In this document: piece by piece, positions 7,733-14,996 of the stretch
Layout of the letters: every line of letters starts with the position of its first letter
Position numbering within the stretch: the first letter of the stretch is position 1
Assembly: GCF_013204885.1 (NCBI RefSeq)
Contig: NZ_JABMKX010000006.1
Coordinates: 1 to 64,000 of the forward strand
DNA from: Paenibacillus tritici
GTDB taxonomy: Bacteria; Bacillota; Bacilli; Paenibacillales; Paenibacillaceae
Length of the DNA: 64,000 bases
Direction: 5' to 3'
Made by a program: the position numbers and the translations under genes
The notes under the pieces: generated by a model
Databases searched by the model: none
Told to the model about the DNA's origin: nothing
The model's input: only the letters and a program-made list of their open reading frames with translations

Positions 7733-8355
7733 TGCGGCCGGATTGCCTTGAACCGGAGGACGGTCTTCAGCTTCTCCGGCCGGGTACGGCGGACATCCGA
7801 AATATAGATTTCGCGGTGAAGGTGAGATTCCCGCAGCAGCCCCTGGTCCGTACAGAATTGCTCCATTCTGGCGAAGCTGTGCGGTTCATCGTCATAGGGG
7901 CCGATATGCAGCATTTGAACACAGAGGCCGTCTTCGATAGCTGCGAAGACGGCCTTCTCCAGCAGCGGATGCGGCTTGCTGCGCTTGACCTGCTCCAGAA
8001 CTGCTGCGGCAAGCTCCGGGGTGACGAAGTCCGGCTGCCGGATCATTATGTTGTAGACCAGCTCGTCTTTATCGAGGACAGCCTTCTTCCGTCCGGCCTC
8101 ACTGAGATCCCACACTCCCTCCAGCGGGAAGACGGTATAATCGTAATAACCTTCCGGCGCGGGTCCTTTTCTCGGCAGCATCTTGACTGCATAGGACAAC
8201 GAGTAGAGCACACCGACCGCTTCAGCGTAGGCGCTGTGATTAGGATTGCCTTCACCCCGCAGCATGAAATAAGGATAAGCGGGCACTTGGATCAGCCCCG
8301 GTTCGGCAGCGGGAAGGTATAATGCTTTGTCCTGTTTTCTCCATTCGACTTTCAT
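7729..8355 (-). CDS. GyrI-like small-molecule binding domain protein
   Basis: The 208-residue protein has the repeated SHS2-like fold of GyrI-type effector-binding domains. Visible signs are the early strand VPAYPYFMLRGEGNPN, the central FPLEGVWDLS region and the C-terminal motif MLHIGPYDDEPHSFARMEQFC, which is characteristic of the family. No DNA-binding domain is attached, so it is a stand-alone ligand-binding or hydrolase-type member. AGAGGTGA lies upstream of the ATG at 8355; the GTG at 8364 is an alternative. The gene faces the bactofilin operon and is monocistronic. The ligand is unknown. Confidence 0.85.
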   Translation of the reverse strand: MKVEWRKQDKALYLPAAEPGLIQVPAYPYFMLRGEGNPNHSAYAEAVGVLYSLSYAVKMLPRKGPAPEGYYDYTVFPLEGVWDLSEAGRKKAVLDKDELVYNIMIRQPDFVTPELAAAVLEQVKRSKPHPLLEKAVFAAIEDGLCVQMLHIGPYDDEPHSFARMEQFCTDQGLLRESHLHREIYISDVRRTRPEKLKTVLRFKAIRPH

Positions 8356-8472
8356 TCGGCTCACCTCTGTTTGTAGTATTCTGCTTCTTCCAGAGTATCA
8401 TGTGAACTGGACAGGGGTATGTCAGGTTGGGGGTTGTACATTGGCGAGTGAGTATAATTTAGGGAGGAGAAA

Positions 8473-8799
8473 ATGATGAGGGTAGGAAATGGTATTGGTG
8501 CCATAGGAGCAATGATTGGAATAGCCAGTAGCGGTTATTTTTTATTTTATCCTGACACAGGCAAGATGCAGTACCTTATTATTGTTTTAATGTTTCTCAT
8601 TCCTTCTGTACTCGCTTTATATGCCACGTTAAAGAATAAATTATTATTAATTATTGTTTCGACTGTCTGGAGCTTACCCGTATTGTTTTATTTTACCTAT
8701 TATGGAGAAGGAACGATTAGACTTCTAATTTGCATATTGGTATTTTATTTGTTTAGTTATTTTTATGTGAAAAGAGAAATGAAGGCATCTGAAAATTGA
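8473..8799 (+). CDS. Small AT-rich membrane protein
   Basis: The product has 108 residues, with four probable membrane spans (about residues 8-26, 33-50, 56-74 and 80-97) and a basic C-terminus YVKREMKASEN. GGAGG at 8463-8467 precedes two adjacent ATG codons (8473, 8476); either could serve. TATAAT at 8453-8458 may be the -10 element. The gene is clearly richer in A and T than its neighbours, with many TTA and ATT codons, which suggests acquisition from elsewhere. I do not recognise the family; small YoaT/YxeD-like envelope proteins look similar but this is not evidence of function. Confidence 0.7.
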   Translation: MMRVGNGIGAIGAMIGIASSGYFLFYPDTGKMQYLIIVLMFLIPSVLALYATLKNKLLLIIVSTVWSLPVLFYFTYYGEGTIRLLICILVFYLFSYFYVKREMKASEN

Positions 8800-8892
8800 A
8801 TTTTTTGGATCACTGAAATAAAAAAACCTCATTGACACAAGAAAAGTTTTTGTTTCTACAGTTAATTATAGTGCAGATATAGTCGAGTTCAG

Positions 8893-8946
8893 AAGAGTTG
8901 TTTACCGGACAGCAAGAATGCCGGTAAGTGCAGCTCTTTTTTTGCG
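8893..8946 (+). terminator. Terminator with a two-part stem
   Basis: AGAGTTG/CAGCTCT forms the base and TTACCGG/CCGGTAA the upper stem, followed by seven or more T. It lies about 95 nt downstream of the AT-rich membrane gene, which it probably ends. Confidence 0.75.
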
Positions 8947-9001
8947 ATACAAGCGCTGGATCATCAGGAGAGGCCGATACTCCGGCAAATAAATGTATCT
9001 G

Positions 9002-9049
9002 GTACAGTTAAAAGACAACGAAAACCCGGATGTGCCATGTTAACTGTAC
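9002..9049. repeat. 10-bp inverted repeat in intergenic DNA
   Basis: GTACAGTTAA (9002-9011) is repeated inverted as TTAACTGTAC (9040-9049), with 28 bp between. There is no T run, so it is not a terminator. It may be a bipartite operator or the remains of a small element. Confidence 0.5.
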
Positions 9050-9416
9050 ACCTAAACCGGGGCGGGCCTCGTCGTGGAAAAGTATAGAAGAGTGAAGTAA
9101 AGTGGGAAAGAGTATATAAGCGCGTGGAATAGCATGGTAATGCGGAGGGAGGCGTGTGGCAGAGCGCCCTTTCATTTTAATTACATAAAAAAGGAAAATA
9201 TGGTATTATGCCTATATATTGAAACGCTTCCATACGGAGATGAGATGCGGTTGTAGGACTGGAAAAAAGCCGCCAGGCTCCCGCCTGAGGTGAAGTCGCA
9301 GCGGACTACGATCTGGAGGCGGATCTATGGGCCGCTGCGGAAGGTAAACCCGGATTATTCGTATGGCGGAACCGCAGTTTCCATTATTATCATCATCAAA
9401 AGAAAGGAGGACTTCG

Positions 9417-10964
9417 ATGATTAGGGCTGTAGTCGTAGATAATGAGCGGCTGGTGCGCAAGGGCTTCATCTCGCTGATTGACTGGGCGTCCTTCGGGATG
9501 GTGATTACCGGGGAGGCCGGAGACGGCAATGCGGCACTGGATCTGCTGCGTAAGCAGGAGACAGATCTGTTGTTCGTGGATATTTCGATGCCGGGCATGA
9601 CCGGGTTCGAGCTGATCCGCCAGGTGCGGCTGCAGTATCCTGCCGTCCGCTGCGTGGTGCTTACCCGCCACCATGAATTCGATTATGTTCAGGAGGCGCT
9701 GCGGCTGGGAGCGGTTGATTATATTGTCAAAACGCTGCTGGAGGCGGAGAACGCCGATGAAACGATCCGCAGGCTGGTGGAGCGGATCAAGTGGGAGGAC
9801 GGGAACCGGGGCGTATTAGCAGGCTTGGAGCAAAAGGTCATGACTGTGGACAAGGCGCTGCTCTATGTGCCGCTCATGCCGGATCTGAACGAAGAGCAGC
9901 TACTCGCTCTGCCTCTGGTGAAGAGCTCGACGCTCCACACGATGCCGGACATGTGGCTGTCCCCGCTGCTTGTCCGTATGGATGTGGAGAGAACAGGCAG
10001 GGAGCAGGCAGCACTCCTTGGGACAAGCTGGGCAACGGCGCTGCTGGAGGGAGTGTGCGATCAGCCGCTGAAGGAGATCGCCGCTGTCCTGGAACAGTCG
10101 GTCCTGCTGGCGCTGTTCTATGATACGGGCGGCCAGGCGCTCACCAGGCTGCATTATGGTGAATTGCAGGCGCTCGCCATGAAGCAGCAGCAACGGCTGT
10201 CTGAGAACGGCGGCGGATCTTCATTGGCACTGGTGAAGGCGTTGAATCTCCGCTGGACACTGGAGCGGAGAGAATGGGAGCTCTTCACCGGTGAGGTTCT
10301 GTCACAGCAGCCGGATCAGGAGGCGGTTGCGGAATTCGGGCGGGAGCTGCTGCACTGCTGGAGCAGACAGCTGCTTACGCCGGAGGAAGCACAGCAGCTG
10401 AAGCTTGCTGCGGAGAGCAACCGGAGCTGGCGGCACTGGACAAGCTGGCTGCGCCAGTTCTCAGCGCATGTCCAGCAGCGGATGATTGAGCTTGGCATGA
10501 GCAAAGAGGTGCTGCTCTGCCTGATTACGGCTGTTCGTTATATGAAGAGCCATGCCGGTAATAAAATCACTCAGGGCGATGTTGCCGCTGCCATCCATAT
10601 GAGCCGGGGTTACTTCAGCCGGTGTTTCGCCCGCTTCGCAGGAGAGTCCTTCGGGGAGAGCCTGCGGGGAATGCGGCTGGAGCTGGCCAAGTCTCTGCTG
10701 CTGGAGACCCATGTACCTGTATGTGAAATTGCCTGCCAATCCGGCTTCGGGGATGACCGGTATTTCAGCAAGCTGTTCCGGGAACATGTCGGCAAGCTGC
10801 CGAGCGAATACCGTGCAGAAGGGACGCGGGGGAGCGGTGAACCGGAGCCTGAGCAACACATTCCTTTCGAACAGCGAAACCTTTTTCTTACCGGCGGCAT
10901 TTTATATAGAAATCAGGTAAGGGGGAGCGCAGATGAAGTTCGAAGAAATCCGGGGAGGCTATGA
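9417..10964 (+). CDS. AraC-type response regulator (YesN family)
   Basis: The product has 515 residues. A receiver domain (about 1-120) carries the acidic residues near Asp8, the phosphoacceptor Asp55 in FVDISMPG and the Lys of YIVKT. A long middle region follows, then an AraC-type helix-turn-helix pair near residues 370-465 (AIHMSRGYFSRCFARFAGES and CQSGFGDDRYFSKLFREHVG). Such regulators normally pair with a YesM-type kinase and control sugar uptake genes, but no kinase or transporter is adjacent. AGGAGG precedes the ATG at 9417. After the usual end PSEYR the frame continues for about 50 atypical residues, which may be read-through into former intergenic DNA. Confidence 0.88.
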   Translation: MIRAVVVDNERLVRKGFISLIDWASFGMVITGEAGDGNAALDLLRKQETDLLFVDISMPGMTGFELIRQVRLQYPAVRCVVLTRHHEFDYVQEALRLGAVDYIVKTLLEAENADETIRRLVERIKWEDGNRGVLAGLEQKVMTVDKALLYVPLMPDLNEEQLLALPLVKSSTLHTMPDMWLSPLLVRMDVERTGREQAALLGTSWATALLEGVCDQPLKEIAAVLEQSVLLALFYDTGGQALTRLHYGELQALAMKQQQRLSENGGGSSLALVKALNLRWTLERREWELFTGEVLSQQPDQEAVAEFGRELLHCWSRQLLTPEEAQQLKLAAESNRSWRHWTSWLRQFSAHVQQRMIELGMSKEVLLCLITAVRYMKSHAGNKITQGDVAAAIHMSRGYFSRCFARFAGESFGESLRGMRLELAKSLLLETHVPVCEIACQSGFGDDRYFSKLFREHVGKLPSEYRAEGTRGSGEPEPEQHIPFEQRNLFLTGGILYRNQVRGSADEVRRNPGRL

Positions 10965-11042
10965 CTGTATCGTCAGTCTGGGAAGCAGTATCGGTTCCCC
11001 GGAAGACGGGAGAAGCGTTGCTCTGCTGGGGTTGCCCTGCCG
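10933..11042 (+). pseudogene. Truncated gene start, possibly DUF1796-like
   Basis: GGGGGAG followed after 7 nt by ATG at 10933 looks like a genuine translation start, although it lies inside the last 32 nt of the response regulator frame. The predicted beginning MKFEEIRGGYDCIVSLGSS resembles from memory the N-terminus of DUF1796 papain-like cysteine peptidase proteins. After about 35 residues the frame runs antisense through the MarR gene and stops at 11142, so no full domain can be encoded. I read it as the stump of a deleted gene. Family assignment is tentative. Confidence 0.4.
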
Positions 11043-11495
11043 TCAGTTCTGCCCGTTCAGCCTCTCTGAGTTGCGTGTCACCTTGTGGAGCAGGTCAATC
11101 AGCGTATCCAGCTCGTCCCCGGTTAGCCCCATAGCGAGCTGATGATTGAACTCATCCAGCAGCGCCTGGAACACCGGGGCGAATTCGAGCGCCCGGACAG
11201 TCGGGTACAGCAGGAAGGAGCGGCGGTCGTTCGGATCGGTCCGGCGTTCGATATATCCCGATTCCTCCAGCAGCTTGACGGAACGGGCGGTTGTAGCTTT
11301 ATCACATTTAATCAGACTGGTCATCTGATCCTGGGTAATCCCCGGATGATTCAGAACCAGCTTAAGGAAGCTATGCTGGCCCCCGCTGCCGATGCCGTAA
11401 GGCTGAAGCTCCTTGGCCAGTATTTTTTGATTCTGGCGGTGCAGATGGGAGATCAGCTTGCCGATAGGTTCTTTATTGGAAGTCACAATGGACAC
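11043..11495 (-). CDS. MarR-family transcriptional regulator
   Basis: The 150-residue protein is a winged-helix dimer of the MarR family. The recognition helix region is GITQDQMTSLIKCDKATTARSVKLLEES (described in parts: GITQDQMTSLI, then KCDKATTARSVK), and the wing is GYIERRTDPNDRRSFLL with the conserved D-x-R-R. The start is the GTG at 11495 or the in-frame GTG at 11486. It is divergent from a DHA2 efflux gene, and two near-identical palindromes lie between them. It most likely represses itself and the pump until a toxic ligand binds. Confidence 0.93.
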   Translation of the reverse strand: MSIVTSNKEPIGKLISHLHRQNQKILAKELQPYGIGSGGQHSFLKLVLNHPGITQDQMTSLIKCDKATTARSVKLLEESGYIERRTDPNDRRSFLLYPTVRALEFAPVFQALLDEFNHQLAMGLTGDELDTLIDLLHKVTRNSERLNGQN

Positions 11496-11562
11496 CTCGC
11501 TGAGAGAATAACGGTGTTCTGTTCAGAGGAACACGGTCTGCCTCAGATGTTACCTTAATTTT

Positions 11563-11621
11563 GTTGCGCACGCAACTAATTTGCAGTACACTGTGAAGAG
11601 TTAGTTCGTTGCGTGTGCAAC
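11563..11621. promoter_or_regulatory. Two MarR-type operator palindromes
   Basis: GTTGCGCACGCAACTA (palindrome 11563-11576) and GTTGCGTGTGCAACTA (palindrome 11608-11621) match at 14 of 16 positions. Each is an inverted repeat of GTTGC. Their centres are 45 bp apart, in the divergent regulator/MFS control region. Confidence 0.8.
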
Positions 11622-11654
11622 TATATTCAAATGGATACAAGAGGGTGTTTGTTG

Positions 11655-13109
11655 ATGAGCAGCATGGAGGCGACCTACCAGGAGGATGCCGGGATACAGA
11701 AGAAGCGCTGGATGATCCTGATCGTGCTTAATTTGTTTACTTTTATGTCCACGCTGGACGGAAGTATTGTTAATATCGCACTGCCTGTGCTGGTGAGACA
11801 GATGGGGCTGCCCGTAGCCCAGGTGGAGTGGGTGACTACCGGATATCTGATGGCGATCTGTTCGGTCATCCTGTTCTTCGGGAAGCTGGGCGACATCGCC
11901 GGGAAAATCCGGATATTCAAGCTGGGCATGGTGATCTTCACCATAGGCTCGCTGTTGTGCGGGTTCAGCCACAGCCTGCCGCTGCTTATTGCTTCACGGG
12001 TGGTTCAGGCGGTCGGCGCTTCGATGACGATGGCGAACAGCCAGGGCATTGTTACGGATATCTTCCCGTCCACCGAACGCGGCAAGGCACTTGGCCTGAT
12101 CGGGACCTTCGTGTCCCTCGGCAGTATAGCGGGCCCGAGCCTTGGCGGAATTATTGTCTCTTCGATGGGCTGGGAGTATATTTTCTGGGTGAACGTTCCG
12201 ATCGGAATCCTGGCGATTATGCTGGGCTGGAAGGTGCTGCCGAAGGATCTGGTACATATCAAGTCAAGGATTGATCTCCCCGGGAGCCTGCTGTTTGCAG
12301 TCTTCGTCCTTTCTCTGTTCGCCGGACTGCTGCTCGGACAGCAGCTTGGGTATGGGGACTACCGGATTCTAGCTTCTCTGCTGGCGGCGGCGGTTACCTT
12401 TATCGTATTCCTGATCGTGGAGCTGCGCAGCCGCCAGCCGCTGCTTCAGCTTACCCTGTTCAAGAATCCATTGTTCTCGCTGAGTATATTCTGTGCGTTC
12501 CTGGTATTTGTCTCGAACTTCTGCTTCAATATTATCGCTCCGTTCTATGCGCAGAATATGCTGAACATGTCTCCCTATGGCGCGGGCTTCCTGCTCATGC
12601 TGTACCCGATCTGCATGGTGATTGTCGCTCCGCTCAGCGGGGCGCTGTCCGACAAGATTGGTTCGGAGCTGCTCACCTTCGCCGGGCTGATGGTTATGGT
12701 CATTGCCCAGTTCGGACTGGCCCGGCTGCATGAAGGCAGTGCGGTAGTGCTGGTCGGGATCTGGATCGCCATGCTCGGTATCGGCAGCGGGATGTTCGGC
12801 TCGCCGAACAACTCGCTGATCATGTCCACTGTGCCTCGTACTCAGCTCGGCTCTGCCGGCAGTGTGAATTCGCTGGTCCGCAATGTGGGGATGGTTGTCG
12901 GGATTACCGTAGCCACCTCCATTCTGTTCCAGGTTATGAGCAGCAAGGCCGGCTACCGGGTGACCGGACTGGTTGAAGGACGCCCGGAGCTGTTCCTCTC
13001 AGGGATGCATGTAGTGTTCATGACCTCCTCCGGTATCTGCCTGTTATCGGCGCTGCTCACCGGCTGGCGGCTGTTCTCCTCGCGCAGGGCCAAGAGCTTG
13101 GGCGTATAA
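11655..13109 (+). CDS. DHA2-family MFS efflux transporter
   Basis: The 484-residue protein has about 14 membrane spans and the drug:H+ antiporter-2 signature in span 1 (LDGSIVNIALPVL). The loop motif GKLGDIAGKIRIFKLG follows span 2, and there is a Gly/Pro-rich antiporter motif in span 5 (GPSLGGIIV). It belongs with the EmrB/QacA type of plasma-membrane multidrug exporters. GAGGG at 11641 supports the ATG at 11655, although an in-frame ATG at 11631 exists. The divergent MarR gene and paired operators imply substrate-induced derepression. Confidence 0.92.
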   Translation: MSSMEATYQEDAGIQKKRWMILIVLNLFTFMSTLDGSIVNIALPVLVRQMGLPVAQVEWVTTGYLMAICSVILFFGKLGDIAGKIRIFKLGMVIFTIGSLLCGFSHSLPLLIASRVVQAVGASMTMANSQGIVTDIFPSTERGKALGLIGTFVSLGSIAGPSLGGIIVSSMGWEYIFWVNVPIGILAIMLGWKVLPKDLVHIKSRIDLPGSLLFAVFVLSLFAGLLLGQQLGYGDYRILASLLAAAVTFIVFLIVELRSRQPLLQLTLFKNPLFSLSIFCAFLVFVSNFCFNIIAPFYAQNMLNMSPYGAGFLLMLYPICMVIVAPLSGALSDKIGSELLTFAGLMVMVIAQFGLARLHEGSAVVLVGIWIAMLGIGSGMFGSPNNSLIMSTVPRTQLGSAGSVNSLVRNVGMVVGITVATSILFQVMSSKAGYRVTGLVEGRPELFLSGMHVVFMTSSGICLLSALLTGWRLFSSRRAKSLGV

Positions 13110-13120
13110 GTGAATTACGG

Positions 13121-13157
13121 AGCAGGAGTGCGGATATTCGCAAGCCTGCTTTTTTTT
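13121..13157 (+). terminator. Terminator after the MFS gene
   Basis: AGCAGG-AGTGCG pairs with CGCA-AGCCTGCT and is followed by eight T. Confidence 0.85.
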
Positions 13158-13167
13158 GCGAGATGGC

Positions 13168-13194
13168 TGTCACATATTCCGCCCGCATCTTGTC
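13168..13194 (+). promoter_or_regulatory. Candidate ECF41 promoter
   Basis: TGTCACA (13168-13174), a 16-bp spacer and TGTC (13191-13194) closely match the published ECF41 target promoter TGTCACA-N16-CGTC, with one mismatch. It lies 36 bp before the decarboxylase-like gene that partners the ECF41 sigma factor. Confidence 0.75.
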
Positions 13195-13229
13195 TACAGT
13201 GATGAAGAACAATAATGGAGGCGATTGAT

Positions 13230-13676
13230 GTGAGTCTAAGAATGAATTATCGTGAGGTTAACGACCCGGCATTCCGGGCCATGATGGCGCTGGAGCAGCA
13301 TTCAGGAAGCCGCAGCAAGGATAAGGTATTATATGAACTGGTCAAAATCCGTGTCTCACAGATCAACGGCTGCGCGTTCTGTCTGGATATGCATGCCAAG
13401 GATCTGCTGAAGCTGGGGAACTATGCCGACCATATTCTGCTGCTGAGTGTCTGGCGTGAAGCCCCGTTGTTCAGTGAGAAGGAACGCGTGCTGCTGGAAT
13501 TCGCCGAGCATGTCACCCGGATCAGCCAGGTAGGCGTTCCGCAGGAGCTGTATCATAAGATGCTTACGCATTTCAGCGAAGAAGAGCTGGTGGACTGGAT
13601 TATGGCGATCAACACCATCAACAGCTGGAACCGGATTGCCATAACTACCGGAATGTTCCCGGGCTGCTTCGGCTAA
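13230..13676 (+). CDS. Carboxymuconolactone decarboxylase / AhpD-like protein
   Basis: This small all-helical protein of 148 residues has the AhpD-like redox motif CAFCLDMHAKD (Cys-x-x-Cys with following His) and an upstream Glu in YELVKIRVSQ. Family members act as peroxidase reductants or remain unassigned. GGAGG is 9 nt before the GTG at 13230, preferred over the ATG at 13215. The next gene encodes an ECF41 sigma factor, and such sigma factors are usually adjacent to a carboxymuconolactone decarboxylase, oxidoreductase or epimerase gene that they transcribe. This gene is therefore the probable ECF41 target. Confidence 0.93.
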   Translation: MSLRMNYREVNDPAFRAMMALEQHSGSRSKDKVLYELVKIRVSQINGCAFCLDMHAKDLLKLGNYADHILLLSVWREAPLFSEKERVLLEFAEHVTRISQVGVPQELYHKMLTHFSEEELVDWIMAINTINSWNRIAITTGMFPGCFG

Positions 13677-13712
13677 GCTAGGAATCAGGATAATCTTGAA
13701 GGAGGGCTGCGT

Positions 13713-14669
13713 GTGGTTGACAGAGGCCAAATCTATACTCAGGCTGACACTCCCATTGCGGAGAATTCGGATATGGAGGAGCTGTACCAGAGCTATAAAG
13801 GGTATGCTTTCTCCATTGCCTACCGGATGCTGGGTGTGGTTGCAGATGCGGAGGATGCTGTGCAGGATATGTTCGCCGAGCTGCAGCACCGGGACCGGAG
13901 CGGAATCCAGAATATCAAAGCCTATGTAGCCAAAGGGGTAACCAACCGCTGCCTCAATATGCTGAACTCTGCACGCAGCCGGAGGGAGACTTACATCGGA
14001 GAGTGGCTGCCGGAGCCGGTAAGCGAAGGGTACGATGGCCCGGAAGCGGCGGCTGAGCGCAACGACAGCCTGTCGTATGCCTTCCTGGTGCTGCTGGAGC
14101 GGCTCTCGCCAACGGAGCGGGCGGTATTTGTACTCCGGGAAGCGTTCCAGTACGACTATGAAGCGATTGCCGGAATGGTAGGCAAGTCGGAGAGCAACTG
14201 CCGGCAGATCTTCAGCCGGGCGAAGCGTATCCTCCAGACAGAGCCGTCTTCCCGGTTCCCCTCGCCCGGATATGGAACCGTCACCGAGAATCTGCTGGTG
14301 CGCTTCACTGCCGCGTTCACTGCCTATGATGTGGGCGGCATGCTGGAGCTGCTCGGCGAGCATCCGGTCCTTGTAGCCGACGGCGGAGGACGGGAAGTGC
14401 ATACGATTCTCCGGCCGATGACCGGCCGCCGGGGGGTTACTGCGCTGCTGACCTCGCGCCGGGTAATGCATTATTTACGTGAGTGGAAGCATTCCTATGG
14501 GATGCTGAATGGCGAGCCCGCTCTGATCTTCACCGTTCAGGGCGAGGTCAGGGCTGCACTCTGCCTGAGTGCCGACCGCAGCGGAGAGTCGATTCAGAAT
14601 CTCTATCTGCTGATGGACCCGGCCAAGCTGTCCCGTATTACGATGCCGCCGGAGCTTCCGCAGAGCTGA
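13713..14669 (+). CDS. ECF41-group RNA polymerase sigma factor
   Basis: The 318-residue protein has a sigma-2 region (about 22-90, with YRMLGVVADAEDAVQDMF) and a sigma-4 region (about 125-175, with LSPTERAVFVLREAF). A SnoaL-like C-terminal extension of about 120 residues follows. Two ECF41 hallmarks are present: WLPEP between the sigma regions and the DGGG motif in the extension (ADGGGREVH). The extension is known to modulate activity in this group, which lacks an anti-sigma gene; none is found here. GGAGGG precedes the GTG at 13713. It lies 36 nt after the decarboxylase-like gene in the same direction and likely controls it. Confidence 0.95.
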   Translation: MVDRGQIYTQADTPIAENSDMEELYQSYKGYAFSIAYRMLGVVADAEDAVQDMFAELQHRDRSGIQNIKAYVAKGVTNRCLNMLNSARSRRETYIGEWLPEPVSEGYDGPEAAAERNDSLSYAFLVLLERLSPTERAVFVLREAFQYDYEAIAGMVGKSESNCRQIFSRAKRILQTEPSSRFPSPGYGTVTENLLVRFTAAFTAYDVGGMLELLGEHPVLVADGGGREVHTILRPMTGRRGVTALLTSRRVMHYLREWKHSYGMLNGEPALIFTVQGEVRAALCLSADRSGESIQNLYLLMDPAKLSRITMPPELPQS

Positions 14670-14690
14670 TTCCCGGATTCCGGCATAACC

Positions 14691-14735
14691 AAAGACACGT
14701 TGCCTTTCCGCTTAGGGAGGACAGCGTGTCTTTTT
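14691..14735 (+). terminator. Terminator after the ECF41 gene
   Basis: AAAGACACG pairs with CGTGTCTTT and is followed by a T run. Confidence 0.85.
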
Positions 14736-14778
14736 GGAAATATAAGAATTTATATGTTGGACCTGACCACTTATCCTA
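14736..14778 (+). repeat. Short repeat directly after a terminator, copy 1
   Basis: The block GGAAATATAAGAATTTATAT, then GTTG and ACTTATCCT, is shared with 28971-29018. In both places it starts within a few bases of a terminator's T run. Confidence 0.55.
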
Positions 14779-14985
14779 AATAGCAGGTGGATTTAGTCCA
14801 CTTGCTGCTGACCCATTGAAGCATGTTAAACCAGCAGATGGATAAACAACACTAAATTTCTGCCTGCTCACTCCCATTAGCGAATATGAGCATTATTAGT
14901 TGTAGTTTTTCCATCTGTTAGGATGAATCCTTCATAAGCCGCTGAATTAAGATACGTTTATCCACCTGCCTGCTGCAGAAGCCGG
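14779..14985 (+). repeat. Dispersed MITE-like intergenic repeat, copy 1
   Basis: Blocks GGATAAACAACACTAAATTT, CCATTAGCGAA, CATTATTAG and TAAGATACGTTTATCCACCT recur in the same order at 44696-44895. GATAAAC near the left and GTTTATC near the right are inverted relative to each other, giving imperfect inverted ends. No reading frame is present. The element fills the gap between the ECF41 terminator and the convergent PFL gene. Confidence 0.7.
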
Positions 14986-14996
14986 AATCCTCTGCC

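Larger units (their letters stand above)
8800..9416 (+). other. Long intergenic region without a gene
   Basis: The 617 bp hold a terminator at 8893-8946, a 10-bp inverted repeat at 9002-9049 and an AG-rich stretch at 9075-9170. No open frame with a ribosome binding site is present until the regulator gene at 9417. A consensus TTGACA at 8831 lacks a clear partner. Confidence 0.6.

Noticed and set aside
9218-9234. Catabolite-responsive element (TGAAACGCTTCCA)
   Set aside because: Aligned on the central CG, it misses several consensus positions.
13356-14471. Minus-strand open frame of 371 codons
   Set aside because: It is antisense to the decarboxylase-like and ECF41 genes and is a by-product of their GC-rich codon use.
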